This document shows, in pieces, positions 38,437 through 48,954 of a DNA stretch of 64,000 bases. Numbering within the stretch: position 1 is the first letter of the stretch; each line of letters begins with the position of its first letter. Made by a program: the position numbers and the translations under genes. Source of the DNA: Gemmatimonadota bacterium (GTDB lineage: Bacteria > Gemmatimonadota > Gemmatimonadetes > Longimicrobiales > Gaopeijiaceae); contig JAJDXG010000020.1 in the NCBI GenBank assembly GCA_022823365.1, forward strand, positions 48,948 to 112,947, given 5' to 3'. The notes beneath the pieces were generated by a model. It did no database searches. It was not told where the DNA came from and saw only the letters and a list, made by a program, of their open reading frames with translations.

Positions 38437-39804
38437 TCATGCGCGTGTGTCATCACCCGCACGCCGCTCTTCCATCCAGCGCTTCTCCAGGCGGCGGAAG
38501 GTTGCGGTGAGCTCCGAGCGCAGCCTGGCGAAGTGTCTGCGGAGATCGGGTCGGCCCTGCAGCCTGAGGAAGAGGGAGGTGTCCTCGCTGACTTCGCGAG
38601 CCAGTTCCACCCAGCGCAGGGCGACGAGGCCGCATAGCGGAGCCAGCAGTGCGACGGCCACGGCGACCGGCGTCCCGCCCGCCAGGTAGCCCAGGAAAAC
38701 CCACAAGATCCACGCCCCGGACACCCCCGCCAGGAGTGTCAGCAGCTTGATCGTCGCCGTGACCTCGAATTCGGGTCGCACGCGCCGCACGACGAAACCG
38801 GGAAGCCGGGTCACCGGCGTCCAGAGCAGGAGTCCCGCCACCGCCAGGGGGAGCCCCAGGACCAGCAGCGTGCCCCGCACCAGGACGTATTTCACCACCG
38901 GCAGGAGGCTGTAGCGGGGAGGCACGTCTCCCTCCCCCGCGCCGAGTTCGGCGTTGAGCGCGGCGTACCGCTCCACTTTGTCGGTCAGCCGGCGATGCTC
39001 CTCCGGATCCGCCCTTCTGATCCAGTCGAGCCCCTTCGCGAAGCGTTGCAGGCGTGGGAAACGGGTTCCCAGCCGTTCGCGCCTGCGCCACGGCACCCGT
39101 CGCGACTGGCGCGCGTAGAGCTGCTCCGACACCTCCACGAGGGTCCGGTCGCGGTGGTGGTCGAAGTTGAGCGTCTGGCGCCGGATCGCCTTGACGATGC
39201 GCACGGTGAGCCTCTGCGCTGCAGCGACGGGGTCCGCCCGGTACAGCTCTTTCAGGTCGGTGCACTTGAGCGCTTCCGCGAAGCGCACGGTCACCGCCGT
39301 CCGCGCCAGCTCCTTGCGCGAGTAGGTGATTCCCACGGGGACGATCGACACGCCGAGTTGCCAATCGGCGCTCTCCTCCGCCTGCAGCGCGATGCGCGCG
39401 GCGCCCGTCCGAAACTCGGCCAGCCGCGCCTCGGAGTGGCTTTTTCCCTCCGGAAAGATCTGGACCGCGCCACCGTCCCGGAGCACGTCGATCGCCGCGC
39501 TGAACATCTCCTCGTTGCGGTGCATCTCGTCCGGGTCGTCCTGCCTGCGGTAGACGGGGATCGCCCCGAGCGCCCGCAGGACCGGTCCCAGCAGTCGGCG
39601 ATCGAATAGCGGAGCCCGGGCCAGGGGGCGCGTGATGCGCTCGCTGCAGCGGAAGATCAGCAGCGGGTCGACGAGGCTGTTGGGGTGGTTGGCCGCCACG
39701 ATCACCGGGCCGTCGGGCAGGGGCGGCCCGTGCCGGTCGACGCGGTAGAAGACCCCCGCCGCCGCACCGGTCAAGCCGGCAATCAGCTTGGGAATTCGAT
39801 CCAC
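38437..39804 (-). CDS. Lysophospholipid / 1-acyl-glycerol-3-phosphate acyltransferase
   Basis: VIVAANHPNSLVDPLLI (NHxxxxD), GAIPVYR, VQIFPEGKSHSE, PVGITY. Confidence 0.9.
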   Translation of the reverse strand: MDRIPKLIAGLTGAAAGVFYRVDRHGPPLPDGPVIVAANHPNSLVDPLLIFRCSERITRPLARAPLFDRRLLGPVLRALGAIPVYRRQDDPDEMHRNEEMFSAAIDVLRDGGAVQIFPEGKSHSEARLAEFRTGAARIALQAEESADWQLGVSIVPVGITYSRKELARTAVTVRFAEALKCTDLKELYRADPVAAAQRLTVRIVKAIRRQTLNFDHHRDRTLVEVSEQLYARQSRRVPWRRRERLGTRFPRLQRFAKGLDWIRRADPEEHRRLTDKVERYAALNAELGAGEGDVPPRYSLLPVVKYVLVRGTLLVLGLPLAVAGLLLWTPVTRLPGFVVRRVRPEFEVTATIKLLTLLAGVSGAWILWVFLGYLAGGTPVAVAVALLAPLCGLVALRWVELAREVSEDTSLFLRLQGRPDLRRHFARLRSELTATFRRLEKRWMEERRAGDDTRA

Positions 39805-39976
39805 AGGTACTCTCCCGGCGGCACAAGATCATGTTGGCAGGCGACGGAGCTGATGACCACCGAACGCTTCCGGCGAGGGCATGACCCGGCGTTTCGCCGC
39901 GCTGGCGGGGCAAGAGGGCAGGTTATACTCTGCCGGGCCTTTCCGCATCCCGGCGCGACCCTCCAACCTGTGAGAT

Positions 39977-40753
39977 ATGATGACTGAAACGCCGACCGGA
40001 CGGTTCTGCTGGGGCGAACTGCTCACGACGGACCCGGAAGCCGCCGCGGACTTCTATTCCGCCGTCATCGGCTGGGGCACGAGGGAGTGGGAGGGGAGCG
40101 AGACGCCCTACACGGTGTGGATGAACGGTGAGATGCCGGTCGGAGGCTTCATGCAGCTTCCACCCGAGGTTGCCGCTACCGGAGCGCCGCCGCACTGGCT
40201 TGCATACGTCTCGACACCGGATGCCGAAGCGTGCGCCGTGAAGGCCGAGAACCTGGGAGGCAACCTGTTGAACCTGTTCGACATCCCCGAGGTGGGGCGC
40301 ATGGCCATCGTCGCCGACCCTCAGGGAGCGGTGATCACTGCGTACCAGCCGTCCGACGCGACGCCCGGGCACGACGGCCCGGCTTCCATCGGCGAGTTTT
40401 CATGGCACGAACTCGCCACCACGGACTGGGAGGCGGCGTGGGCGTTCTATTCGGAGCTGTTCGGCTGGCGCGAGGCGAGCCGGGCGGACATGGGCGAGGC
40501 GGGCATCTATCTGGAGTTTGACCGCGGCGCGCATCCGCTGGGAGGCATCTTCAACCGTCCTCCGGAGATGCCGCTGTCGGCCTGGCTTCCCTACATTCGC
40601 GTGTCGGACGCGCAGGTCACGGCCGAGAGGGTGGTCAAACGAGGTGGAACGATCCTGAACGGGCCGATGGAGGTGCCGGGCGGAGACCTCGTCGCCCAGT
40701 GCAAGGACCCGCAGGGAGCCATCTTCGCATTTCACGCTACGACGGCGGAATAG
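39977..40753 (+). CDS. Two-domain VOC family protein
   Basis: Duplicated glyoxalase-like units: GRFCWGELLTTDPEAAADFYSAVIGW and GEFSWHELATTDWEAAWAFYSELFGW. Confidence 0.93.
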   Translation: MMTETPTGRFCWGELLTTDPEAAADFYSAVIGWGTREWEGSETPYTVWMNGEMPVGGFMQLPPEVAATGAPPHWLAYVSTPDAEACAVKAENLGGNLLNLFDIPEVGRMAIVADPQGAVITAYQPSDATPGHDGPASIGEFSWHELATTDWEAAWAFYSELFGWREASRADMGEAGIYLEFDRGAHPLGGIFNRPPEMPLSAWLPYIRVSDAQVTAERVVKRGGTILNGPMEVPGGDLVAQCKDPQGAIFAFHATTAE

Positions 40754-40786
40754 GAGGCGGGGGAAAGCGCGCGGGCGCGATCGCCG

Positions 40787-43405
40787 TCAGAAGGACACGG
40801 TCGCGGTCATGGACACCGTGCGCGGGGCGCCCAGCCAGGCCGCGTTCTCGGTGATGGCCGACAGATACGCCGCATCGCCCAGGTTGTTCGCGACAATCGA
40901 GAACTCGGTCGAGCGCAGCAGCTCGCTCAGCGCCTCGCCCCTCAGGGTGACGTAGGCGTCCGCCGTCCAGTAGGCGTCGGCGTACCAGTCCGCCGTGAGA
41001 CTGACGCGGCGGGACGACGTGTACTTTGCCGACACCCCACCGCCGAGCGGCCCGCTGCGGTCGAGTGAGATGACCCAGAGCCGGGCCGGGACGCCGGTCA
41101 CGTCGGCTCCGGCCACGATTCCCTGGCTCTCATCGACCAGCGGATCACCGGACCCGATGTACTCCGAGTTGTTGAAGGTGAACGCCGTGTAGAACGACGT
41201 TCGCTCGGACAGCGGCACCGTGGCCGCCACCTCGAGGCCGCTTGTTTCGATGCCGCCCGCGTTGAAGTAGGCCCCGCCTCCGGGGATGAGGTAGTTGGGA
41301 CCGGCCGGGGTTTGCGGGCCGAGGTAGAAGATCCGGTTCGTGAAGTCGATGGAGTACCAGGCGGCGCTCAACGCAACCCGTTCTCCCGCATACTGAACCC
41401 CGACATCGATGTTCGATGCGGTCTCGGGCTCGAGGAGCTCCACGCTCCGGCCCGGCACCTCCAGCAGCGTGCTGCCGATCGCCCTGAAGTTCTCGGAATA
41501 GCCCGCAAACAGGTCCAGCCCCGCGACCGGGGTCTCGTACGTGACGCCGCCCTGGAAGAGCAGCTCCGAATCGGAACCGACGTCGAGCGATGGATCGGCA
41601 TGGAACTGGTCTTCGCGCGACACGCCGATGAGGAACTGCTTGACGCCGCCACTCAGGGCGAACCGGCCCACGTAGAGCGTCTCCTCCAGGTACCACTTGA
41701 AGATATTCTGCGGGAAATCCCACTCGTACTGGTGCCAGTAGGCCTGATAGTCCCACTTGACGCTGAGCGTGGGATCGAGCATGCGGTGCCAGTCCCGGCC
41801 CAGGTCGCGCCGCGAGCTCTCGTACCAGATGCCGGCCCGGAGCGCGCTGCCGGCGCTGCCCAGTGTGGCGGACCACTCTTCGTCGAGGGTCAGACCGAAG
41901 CGGTCCTTGCCGTAGTGGCTGTGGCGGTACGACTGCACCGCCGTGGCGCCCGGATGGCATGCCGGGTCGACCTCCGGGCCGCCCGAACCGTAGTAGTTGA
42001 AGATGTAGGACGACGTGCATCCGGGTGTCGGTCCGACCGCGGCGCCGTTGGCGTCGACGAATCGGATGATCCCGAGCTGCGTGCCGCCCCTCACCGGCGG
42101 GTTGCCGGCGAGTTCCGATTCAGGGCCGCCGCGGTCGTCGACGACATCGACGATGTAGGGGGGCAGCCAGTCGCCCCGGCCCCCGGTGTGATGGAAGTAG
42201 ACGCCCGCGCTCAGCGACCCGAGTTCGCTCTGCGCCCAGTCGGCCCTGACGTAGGCGAAGGTGTTCTGGCGCCGGGTCTGCCAGCCGGGCCGGTAGAACT
42301 GGTTCAGGTACGGCACGCCGGGCCAGTCGCCGACCAGCCGGTCCCAGCGCGGGTCGGCCCTGAAGTCGGCGTCGCTGTAGAGCCGCTGATAGACGTCCTC
42401 GTGAATGTCGTCGTACGAGAGATAGCCGGTCAGGTCGAGGCTGCCGTGCGACGAAACGAGCTTGGCCGCGAGGTGCTCCCGCTCGTTTCTCGCCGAGCCT
42501 TCGATCCAGTCGGTCGCCTCCTGCCGTACGCCGGCGATCCAGGCGCGCGTCTCCCCGCCGAACAGCGGTCCGGTGTCGACCCGCATGGAGAACCGCTCGC
42601 CGCCGTTCTCGCCGATCGTGGCCGAGGCGGTGTAGGCACGCTCCGCCGCCGGCTCGTTCGTGAGGTAGTTGAAGGTGCCGCCCAGCGCCTCGACGGACCG
42701 GGAGGCGATGTCGGCCGTGCCCTGCGACACCTCCACGCTCGCGAGATTCATCGGGTCGACGAAGCGGTTCGCCTTGGCGCCGCCCCAGTAGTCGGAGGTG
42801 CCGTTCGGGAAGCCGTCGATGGTGGTGCCGATCTGGACGTCGCTGAGGGTCACCTGGAAGCCGCGCACGGCCACGTTGCTCGACCAGTCGTCGAAGCCGT
42901 ACGCGTCCCCCTCCTGTACCGATACCCCGGGGAGGTTGTCCACCACCGCCATAACGTTGGTGATCTTCGACTGCTGCCGGATCATCGACTCGGGGACGAA
43001 GTTGCGGGCGAAGATGCGGGGCTCCTCGGCTACGACGCTGAGCGTGTCGAGCACATAGGCGATCTGCAGAACCAGTTGGACGGTCTGTGTGGCGCCCGCC
43101 GCGAGCGTGACCTGAAGCTCCGCCGTCTCGAACCCCGGCAGCATCGCCGTGACGACGTAGTCGCCGGCGGCCAGGCCTGGGAACCGGAAGGAGCCGTCGG
43201 CGCCGGTGACGCTCTCCTGGCTCACGGCGGCGCCGGTCACAGCCACGAGCGCACCGGACATCGGAAAGCCGTTCGTGCCGACGGTCGCGCCTTCGATGGC
43301 ACCCGTGGCTTGGGCGGTCGCGGGCGCCGGAGCCGACAGCGACAGCAGGAAGGCGGCGATTGCCAGAGACAAGCAGCGACTTGAGAGCGGGTCCGGGGGC
43401 GTCAT
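40787..43405 (-). CDS. TonB-dependent receptor with carboxypeptidase-regulatory-like domain
   Basis: GAIEGATVGTNGFPMSGALVAVTG; plug KITNVMAVVDNLPGVSVQEGD...VAVRGFQV...NLASVEVSQGTADI; C-terminal MTATVSF. Confidence 0.94.
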   Translation of the reverse strand: MTPPDPLSSRCLSLAIAAFLLSLSAPAPATAQATGAIEGATVGTNGFPMSGALVAVTGAAVSQESVTGADGSFRFPGLAAGDYVVTAMLPGFETAELQVTLAAGATQTVQLVLQIAYVLDTLSVVAEEPRIFARNFVPESMIRQQSKITNVMAVVDNLPGVSVQEGDAYGFDDWSSNVAVRGFQVTLSDVQIGTTIDGFPNGTSDYWGGAKANRFVDPMNLASVEVSQGTADIASRSVEALGGTFNYLTNEPAAERAYTASATIGENGGERFSMRVDTGPLFGGETRAWIAGVRQEATDWIEGSARNEREHLAAKLVSSHGSLDLTGYLSYDDIHEDVYQRLYSDADFRADPRWDRLVGDWPGVPYLNQFYRPGWQTRRQNTFAYVRADWAQSELGSLSAGVYFHHTGGRGDWLPPYIVDVVDDRGGPESELAGNPPVRGGTQLGIIRFVDANGAAVGPTPGCTSSYIFNYYGSGGPEVDPACHPGATAVQSYRHSHYGKDRFGLTLDEEWSATLGSAGSALRAGIWYESSRRDLGRDWHRMLDPTLSVKWDYQAYWHQYEWDFPQNIFKWYLEETLYVGRFALSGGVKQFLIGVSREDQFHADPSLDVGSDSELLFQGGVTYETPVAGLDLFAGYSENFRAIGSTLLEVPGRSVELLEPETASNIDVGVQYAGERVALSAAWYSIDFTNRIFYLGPQTPAGPNYLIPGGGAYFNAGGIETSGLEVAATVPLSERTSFYTAFTFNNSEYIGSGDPLVDESQGIVAGADVTGVPARLWVISLDRSGPLGGGVSAKYTSSRRVSLTADWYADAYWTADAYVTLRGEALSELLRSTEFSIVANNLGDAAYLSAITENAAWLGAPRTVSMTATVSF

Positions 43406-43593
43406 CCGCTCATTCCTCCTTCCCGGTTCCCGATCAGGCCCAGGTCCAACAGCGAGGTCAGGGCCGTTGCTCCAATTCGGGTGAAGCCTTAGGGGACTGC
43501 GGCCATGTGATCGGAGTTGTCGCTCAAAATACCGAATTTGTCACCGTCGCGCGCCTCCACTCGCAGGACGGCCTCTTCCGGCACTCTCGGGCC

Positions 43594-45225
43594 TCAGGAC
43601 GCTCCCTGGTCGGGATGGAAGATCTGCGTGCGCGTCCGGCCTCCGGACACAGCCCTCGCGTCAACGACAGTTGGCCTCGCGTCCAGCGGAATCCGAGCCC
43701 GCCAGAGGTACTCGCCGTACCAGCGCATCGGCACCGTCCCCTCGCGATCTGCGGATTCCCACGCCACTTCGACGGATTCCCACTCCGCCGCGAGCAGCGG
43801 GCTCTTGCGCTCGTGGATGCGGATCATGACCAGGGCGCTGTCGCCGTCCGGTACGGTCAGCGGCTGACCCACGACGGGGATCGCGTTGTAGGCGTCGAGC
43901 CCCCGGCCCAGGAAGATGCGTTCCTGTATGGCCGTGGGGTGCTCGCCCTGGGACTGCACCACGTCGATGCGGCCGTCGCCGTCCAGGTCGGCGATGGCCA
44001 TGCCGAGCGTCCCGGGTGTTTCCGCGCCGGCGAACACCCCCGTCGCGACGCGCAGCCGGCCGGTTCCATCGTTGATCAGAAGGCGGTCGGGTCCGCTCAG
44101 CGAGCCGATCAGGAAGTCGGCGTCGGCGTCGGAATCGAAGTCCAGGAAGGCCACGACGTTGTCGTCCTCCCCGATGTTCTCCGAGGTGGGCCACCAGGCG
44201 TCCGTGGCATCCACGAACCGGCCCTCGCCGTCGTTGCGGAAGACGTGTTCGCGGCGGCGCGAGCCGCGTTCTCCGACGATTTCCCCGTCGTTGATGGTCA
44301 CGAGGTCGAGGAAACCGTCGCCGTCGAGGTCCATCGCCTCGAACTCGTAGTTGTTGGTGTACTGCGGCAGCCCGCGCGCGTCCTCCTCGAAGGTGCCGGT
44401 GCCGTCGTTGCGGAAGAGCAGGCTGCCCGCGCAGCGCTTGCACGACACCAGCACGTCCAGGTCGAAGTCGTTGTCGACGTCCACCAGCTCGAGGTCCCAG
44501 GAAAAGCGGACCAGGGTCGCGGGCATGCGCCCGTCGGTGGCGTCGGTGAAGCGGCCCGTGCCGTCGTTCAGCCAGAGGCGCGTGCGGCCGCCCTCGTTGG
44601 TCATGTTGTTGCCGGGGCCCCAGTCCGCCAGCACCAGGTCGAGGTCGCCGTCGCGGTCCACGTCCCCGGGCTCTGCATCGCCCAGGCTGAGCGGCATCTG
44701 TGGGAGATGGGTTGCGGTCCGCTCCTCGAAGGCGCCCTCTCCCATCCCCAGGTACAGCCGGCTCCGGGTCTGGTAGGTCGCCCCGACGAGAATGTCGGTA
44801 TTCCCGTCCCCGTCGAAGTCGCGCGCCTTGATGACCCGCGCGAGGTCCGGCGTGGAACCGAACACCCGACCCGTCACCTCCTCGAAGGGCTGTCCCGGCC
44901 CGCGGTTGGCGAACGCCCGGTTCAGCTCGGGCTCACCCGGCTCGGAATAGTTGCCCCCGTTCGCGAACAGCAGGTCGATCCGCCCGTCCCCGTCGATGTC
45001 CGCCAGCTCGACCTTGTTGGTCCACTCGCCGGTGGCAGGCAGGAGCTCGTCGGTGGCGTCGTGCCAGAGGGCGGTGGGCAGCGCGCCCGTCGCTGTTTCG
45101 GCGGAAGAGTCCCGCTGGTCCGCCGTTTCCGCGCATGCAACCGATAGGCTCACGAGGAGCGCGAGGGCTGCCCTCACGTCAATCCATCGACGCCGCCAGC
45201 CCTCGCTGAAGAGATAGGCCATCAA
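43594..45225 (-). CDS. FG-GAP/VCBS repeat protein
   Basis: Repeated DxDxDG motifs (DIDGDGRIDLLFANGG, DFDGDGNTDILVG, DVDRDGDLDLVLAD, DLDGDGFLDLVTI). Confidence 0.92.
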   Translation of the reverse strand: MMAYLFSEGWRRRWIDVRAALALLVSLSVACAETADQRDSSAETATGALPTALWHDATDELLPATGEWTNKVELADIDGDGRIDLLFANGGNYSEPGEPELNRAFANRGPGQPFEEVTGRVFGSTPDLARVIKARDFDGDGNTDILVGATYQTRSRLYLGMGEGAFEERTATHLPQMPLSLGDAEPGDVDRDGDLDLVLADWGPGNNMTNEGGRTRLWLNDGTGRFTDATDGRMPATLVRFSWDLELVDVDNDFDLDVLVSCKRCAGSLLFRNDGTGTFEEDARGLPQYTNNYEFEAMDLDGDGFLDLVTINDGEIVGERGSRRREHVFRNDGEGRFVDATDAWWPTSENIGEDDNVVAFLDFDSDADADFLIGSLSGPDRLLINDGTGRLRVATGVFAGAETPGTLGMAIADLDGDGRIDVVQSQGEHPTAIQERIFLGRGLDAYNAIPVVGQPLTVPDGDSALVMIRIHERKSPLLAAEWESVEVAWESADREGTVPMRWYGEYLWRARIPLDARPTVVDARAVSGGRTRTQIFHPDQGAS

Positions 45226-46007
45226 CCGACCGTCGCCTCGTCATCCTCCCTCACCTCCGTACTTCCTACCAGAGGCGTGAAGTCCGGACGGCTCATAAGC
45301 TCGTGCGAGGGCCAGGGAGCGCTCATCTCAATAAGCACGCTCGGCTTCATCGAGGTATATCGCATGGTCGTACGAACCACTTCTACGCGGTAGTCCCCTG
45401 GCTCATTCGCCATAGTTTTTGACAGGTCATAAGCCAGATACCGAGGCGCCCATCCGATCATGTGATAGTCTGTCGTCTGCATCTGCACAGCCAAGCGCGT
45501 TGCGGGATTGGTAAGCTCCAGTGTCGCATACAACTTCTCTCCAGCCTCAAGACTGCGGACCCGTTCTCTTGCAGCCGAACTCACATGTCGTTGTCCATGC
45601 AATAGAAAACGGCATTTAAACCGACCATCCTGATCTTTTGTGATTCTTGGGAAGACCTCATATGCGTCCGTAACTCGGGTGCCACCGTTTACGGACAAGA
45701 TCTGAATGGCATCCGCTTGTCCGGTCAGATCCAGACCGCGCAGGTATTCTTTGAAATCCGGTCTGGCCGGATTCATTACGCGGTTCTTGAACAACGGAAA
45801 CAACTCTGACGATCGATAATCTCCTTGTAAATTCGGGAACTCGATTAACTCAGGAAATCCTGCCTCCTTCTTGGCACGCATCGCTCCACTGATGTAGCGG
45901 AAGCGATACGTGGAACGTTCGACATCCGCATCTAGCCGGCCCACCGGAAACCATTTCTTGCTGCTTCCGGCATCTCGCCACGCCAAGAACAACGTTCTAT
46001 TGCTCAT
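45222..46007 (-). CDS. HIRAN domain protein with HipA N-terminal-like segment, partner of the HipA-like kinase
   Basis: N-term FLAWRDAGSSKKWFPVGRLDADVERSTYRFRYISGA..SELFPLFKNRV; C-term FLLHGQRHVSSAARERVRSLEAGEKLYATLELTNPATRLAVQMQTTDYHMIGWAPRYLAYDL fits HIRAN. ATGA overlap with the kinase gene. Confidence 0.8.
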   Translation of the reverse strand: MSNRTLFLAWRDAGSSKKWFPVGRLDADVERSTYRFRYISGAMRAKKEAGFPELIEFPNLQGDYRSSELFPLFKNRVMNPARPDFKEYLRGLDLTGQADAIQILSVNGGTRVTDAYEVFPRITKDQDGRFKCRFLLHGQRHVSSAARERVRSLEAGEKLYATLELTNPATRLAVQMQTTDYHMIGWAPRYLAYDLSKTMANEPGDYRVEVVRTTMRYTSMKPSVLIEMSAPWPSHELMSRPDFTPLVGSTEVREDDEATVG

Positions 46008-46897
46008 CGGTCCATCACCCTCAACTGTTCAAGGCTCGCGTGCATCACTTCAAGGGCAAACTCCCTTTCTGACGCAGACATCCAACCCTCTGGAACGCGG
46101 TCTACCGTCCGAGTTATCGAACCCACCTTCAGTCTGTCAAGCCTCGCTAGAGCGGGAGAAAACAAGTCCGGGTACAGGCGCACAGCATGCTTTACCAACG
46201 CCAACGGGCTAGGTCCGCGTCGCTCATCGCCGGACCAGAACACGGCACCGCGTCCCTTCGCCACGTACTTCCCTACCTCATTCCGTACCAAGTACGCGCG
46301 TCGGCGTTCATCAAGGAGCTCCCGGCCGAGCGAGGAGGCGTGGTCAAAGGATGGTGCGATGCCGCCCCGCCACTGATCGCCATCTCTACGCCTGACGATC
46401 CCCCAGTTCTCATGGTGACGATCAGTGTTGCCGATCAGTGCATCCAGCACGAAGTAATCGGCAACCCGAAGCTTGGCTCGCTTTTTCGCTTCGTCGGCAA
46501 CGAAGACACGTTCCATGACAGCCAGTACGTTCTCCAGGGTATGATCGGACTGACCAAAGGTCACGTCAGGGTTGTAGTCGAAGACGACTCGCTCCAGCAA
46601 CTGATTGCCGTGAACCAACTCGTATCCCTTCGGTGTGAACGACTCGGAGGTAGATCCTCGATCATTGCCGAATCGCGCCAGTTCGACCGGCGCGTGGGGT
46701 ATTCCGAGGAGATTCGCCACTTCGGCCGCGATCTTCTCCGCCCAGTGTTCACCGGTGTTCGGCCGAGGAAATTTAAACAGCCAGTCCGATCCGTCTTCTT
46801 CACGGTACCAGAACTTCCTCTTGCTCCCCATCTCCTCTTCGGGTTCGTCGAGAAGCCACTCCTCTTGGATCCCGACGACAGGATACGGATCAGGCAC
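46004..46897 (-). CDS. HipA-like (HipT/CtkA-type) kinase
   Basis: KRKFWYREEDGSDWLFKFPRPNTGEHWAEKIAAEVANLLGIPHAPVELA, catalytic DALIGNTDRHHENWGIV, metal motif APSFDHASSLG. Confidence 0.82.
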   Translation of the reverse strand: MPDPYPVVGIQEEWLLDEPEEEMGSKRKFWYREEDGSDWLFKFPRPNTGEHWAEKIAAEVANLLGIPHAPVELARFGNDRGSTSESFTPKGYELVHGNQLLERVVFDYNPDVTFGQSDHTLENVLAVMERVFVADEAKKRAKLRVADYFVLDALIGNTDRHHENWGIVRRRDGDQWRGGIAPSFDHASSLGRELLDERRRAYLVRNEVGKYVAKGRGAVFWSGDERRGPSPLALVKHAVRLYPDLFSPALARLDRLKVGSITRTVDRVPEGWMSASEREFALEVMHASLEQLRVMDR

Positions 46898-46994
46898 GGC
46901 GAGCCTCGTTTGCGGCCGATCGACTCAGCAGCAGTGGACGTTCCTTCGTGCCCTTCGCCGTTCTTGCTACCGAGCGGGAGTTCGTGGCAGCCCC

Positions 46995-48899
46995 CTAATC
47001 CATCGACGCCGCCAGCTCCCGCATGGCCTGTGCGAGCCAGCGCTGGCGGGGCGCGTCGCCCAGCCGCTCGCCGGCGTTCACCTCGTCGGCGTTGGCGTCC
47101 AGGGTGGCCGCGGTCTCCCGCAACTGCGCGGCGACGTCGGGGCTCGGGGATGATGCAGCGGCCGTAAGCACCTCGCGCGATCGCTGCAGCAGCGAGGGCT
47201 GGATGTCGCCGGCGCGTTCGAGCTGGTCGAGGTACGATCCTGCCACGGCGGGGTGGGCGGGCCAGATGAACATCGGCTGCAACTGGGCGTTGAACTCCTC
47301 CACCTGCACCATGTTCGCGGCGTCGATTTCGTTCTGGGAGAGATGCTCGCTGGGCGACAGGCGGAAGACGTCGAGGCCGCGCGTGATCTCGGCGCCGTAG
47401 ATGAAGCCGTTGTTCCAGTAGGTGGACCAGTAGCCGCCGGTGTACATCTCTTCCTCGCTCAGCGGGCCGCGATCGAAGAACGCGATCTCGACGGGGTCGG
47501 ATGCGTCGGTGAAGTCGAGCATCGACAGGCCGCCCTGGTACCAGGCCTGCACCATGATGTCGCGTCCGGGCACCGGGATGACGGCGCCGTTGTGGGCCAC
47601 GCAGTTCTCCAGCTCGCTCTGCGGCACCGGCAGCTTGTAGTAGCCGGCGAGCTCCATCTGCCCATCGACGATTTCGAAGATGGCGTTCGCGCCCCAGTCG
47701 GGCGGATCGGTGGAGCGGCAGCGGGGCTGGCCTCCTCCGCCCCACTCGTCGGTGAAGAGGATCTTGGTGCCGTCGTTGTTGAAGGTGGCCGAGTGCCAGT
47801 AGGCGAAGTTGGGGTCCACCACCTCGTCCAGGCGCGCAGGGTTCACCGGGTCGGAGATGTCGAGCAGGATGCCGTTGCCCGCGCACGCGCCGGCGCCAAG
47901 CCCGATCTCCGGGAAGACGGTGATGTCGTGGCACTGGTTGGTGAGCCGCGACTCCTGGGTGCCCTCGCCGTGGTCGCCCCCCTGCCAGAGGCCGCCGTAC
48001 TCGCCGGTCTCGGGGTCGGCGAAGATGCGCGGCATGCTGACGATTTCGGCAGCGGCCGGGTTGGCGAGCGGCACCTGGATCACCTCGATGCGGAAGTACG
48101 CGGTGTTGGGATCCTCCTCCGGGGGCAGCCCCGAGCACCCGGGCAGCTCGTCGGCGGGACGCACCCCCGAGGTGCCGGAGACGTAGACGTAGACGTTCTC
48201 GTCGTCGTCGGGATCGGTGACCACGGTGTGTGTATGGGACCCGCGGCAGGTCTGGACCGCCGCCACCTGGCGGGGCGCCTCCAGGTTGGAAAGGTCGAAG
48301 ATGCGCACCCCGCGGAAGCGCTCGACGCTGACGCTGTCCTGGACGCCCTCGGTGCCGCAGTCGAGGCGGCCGCGGGTTTCCTGCGCGGACATGAACAGGA
48401 GGTCGCCGTAGATGGACACGTCGCCCTGGCCGCCGGGACATACCACTGCGACGTGCAGCTCGATGTTGCGGGGGTCGGAGATGTCGTAGACCTGGAAGCC
48501 GTTGTAATTGCCCTGGAAGAGGTAATTCCCCTGGAAGGCGAGGTCCGTGTTGGAGAAGCCCGCCCCCTCGCGTGGCGTCTCGGGGTTGAAGAAGCCTTCC
48601 GGACGCGGCGTGGTCGCCACCAACTCCAGGTTCCAGATGGCGCTTTCGGCGTCCAGCCAGCCCGCGGCCAGGTTCACCCGCGGGTCCAGGATGTCCCAGT
48701 CGAAGGCGGGAAGGGCGGGCTCGGCGAGCGAGTCGGTGCGTACCTCGGCGAGCTCCTCGGGCCTCGGCTGACCGGGCGGAACGGCCTGGGCGGCCGCGTA
48801 CGCCGGCAGCGCAAGCGCCGCAAGCACGATGCCCATCCACAACGTGCGCATCCCCATCGGTCCTCGATCGATCTGAAGCCGCTTCTTCATCGTCCCCAT
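46995..48899 (-). CDS. LVIVD-repeat secreted protein
   Basis: Signal peptide; GNYNGFQVYDISDPRNIELH, VRIFDLSNLEAPRQVA, GILLDISDPVNPARL, LSMLDFTDASDPVEIA repeats. Confidence 0.85.
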   Translation of the reverse strand: MGTMKKRLQIDRGPMGMRTLWMGIVLAALALPAYAAAQAVPPGQPRPEELAEVRTDSLAEPALPAFDWDILDPRVNLAAGWLDAESAIWNLELVATTPRPEGFFNPETPREGAGFSNTDLAFQGNYLFQGNYNGFQVYDISDPRNIELHVAVVCPGGQGDVSIYGDLLFMSAQETRGRLDCGTEGVQDSVSVERFRGVRIFDLSNLEAPRQVAAVQTCRGSHTHTVVTDPDDDENVYVYVSGTSGVRPADELPGCSGLPPEEDPNTAYFRIEVIQVPLANPAAAEIVSMPRIFADPETGEYGGLWQGGDHGEGTQESRLTNQCHDITVFPEIGLGAGACAGNGILLDISDPVNPARLDEVVDPNFAYWHSATFNNDGTKILFTDEWGGGGQPRCRSTDPPDWGANAIFEIVDGQMELAGYYKLPVPQSELENCVAHNGAVIPVPGRDIMVQAWYQGGLSMLDFTDASDPVEIAFFDRGPLSEEEMYTGGYWSTYWNNGFIYGAEITRGLDVFRLSPSEHLSQNEIDAANMVQVEEFNAQLQPMFIWPAHPAVAGSYLDQLERAGDIQPSLLQRSREVLTAAASSPSPDVAAQLRETAATLDANADEVNAGERLGDAPRQRWLAQAMRELAASMD

Positions 48900-48954
48900 T
48901 CTCCCATCTGGTTCCGCGCCGGGCCCGAGTCGGGTGGCGCGGGCGTGAATCACC

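Noticed and set aside
41312-43384. 690-aa + strand ORF opposite the second TonB receptor
   Set aside because: Shadow ORF; the minus-strand receptor has clear plug and barrel motifs.
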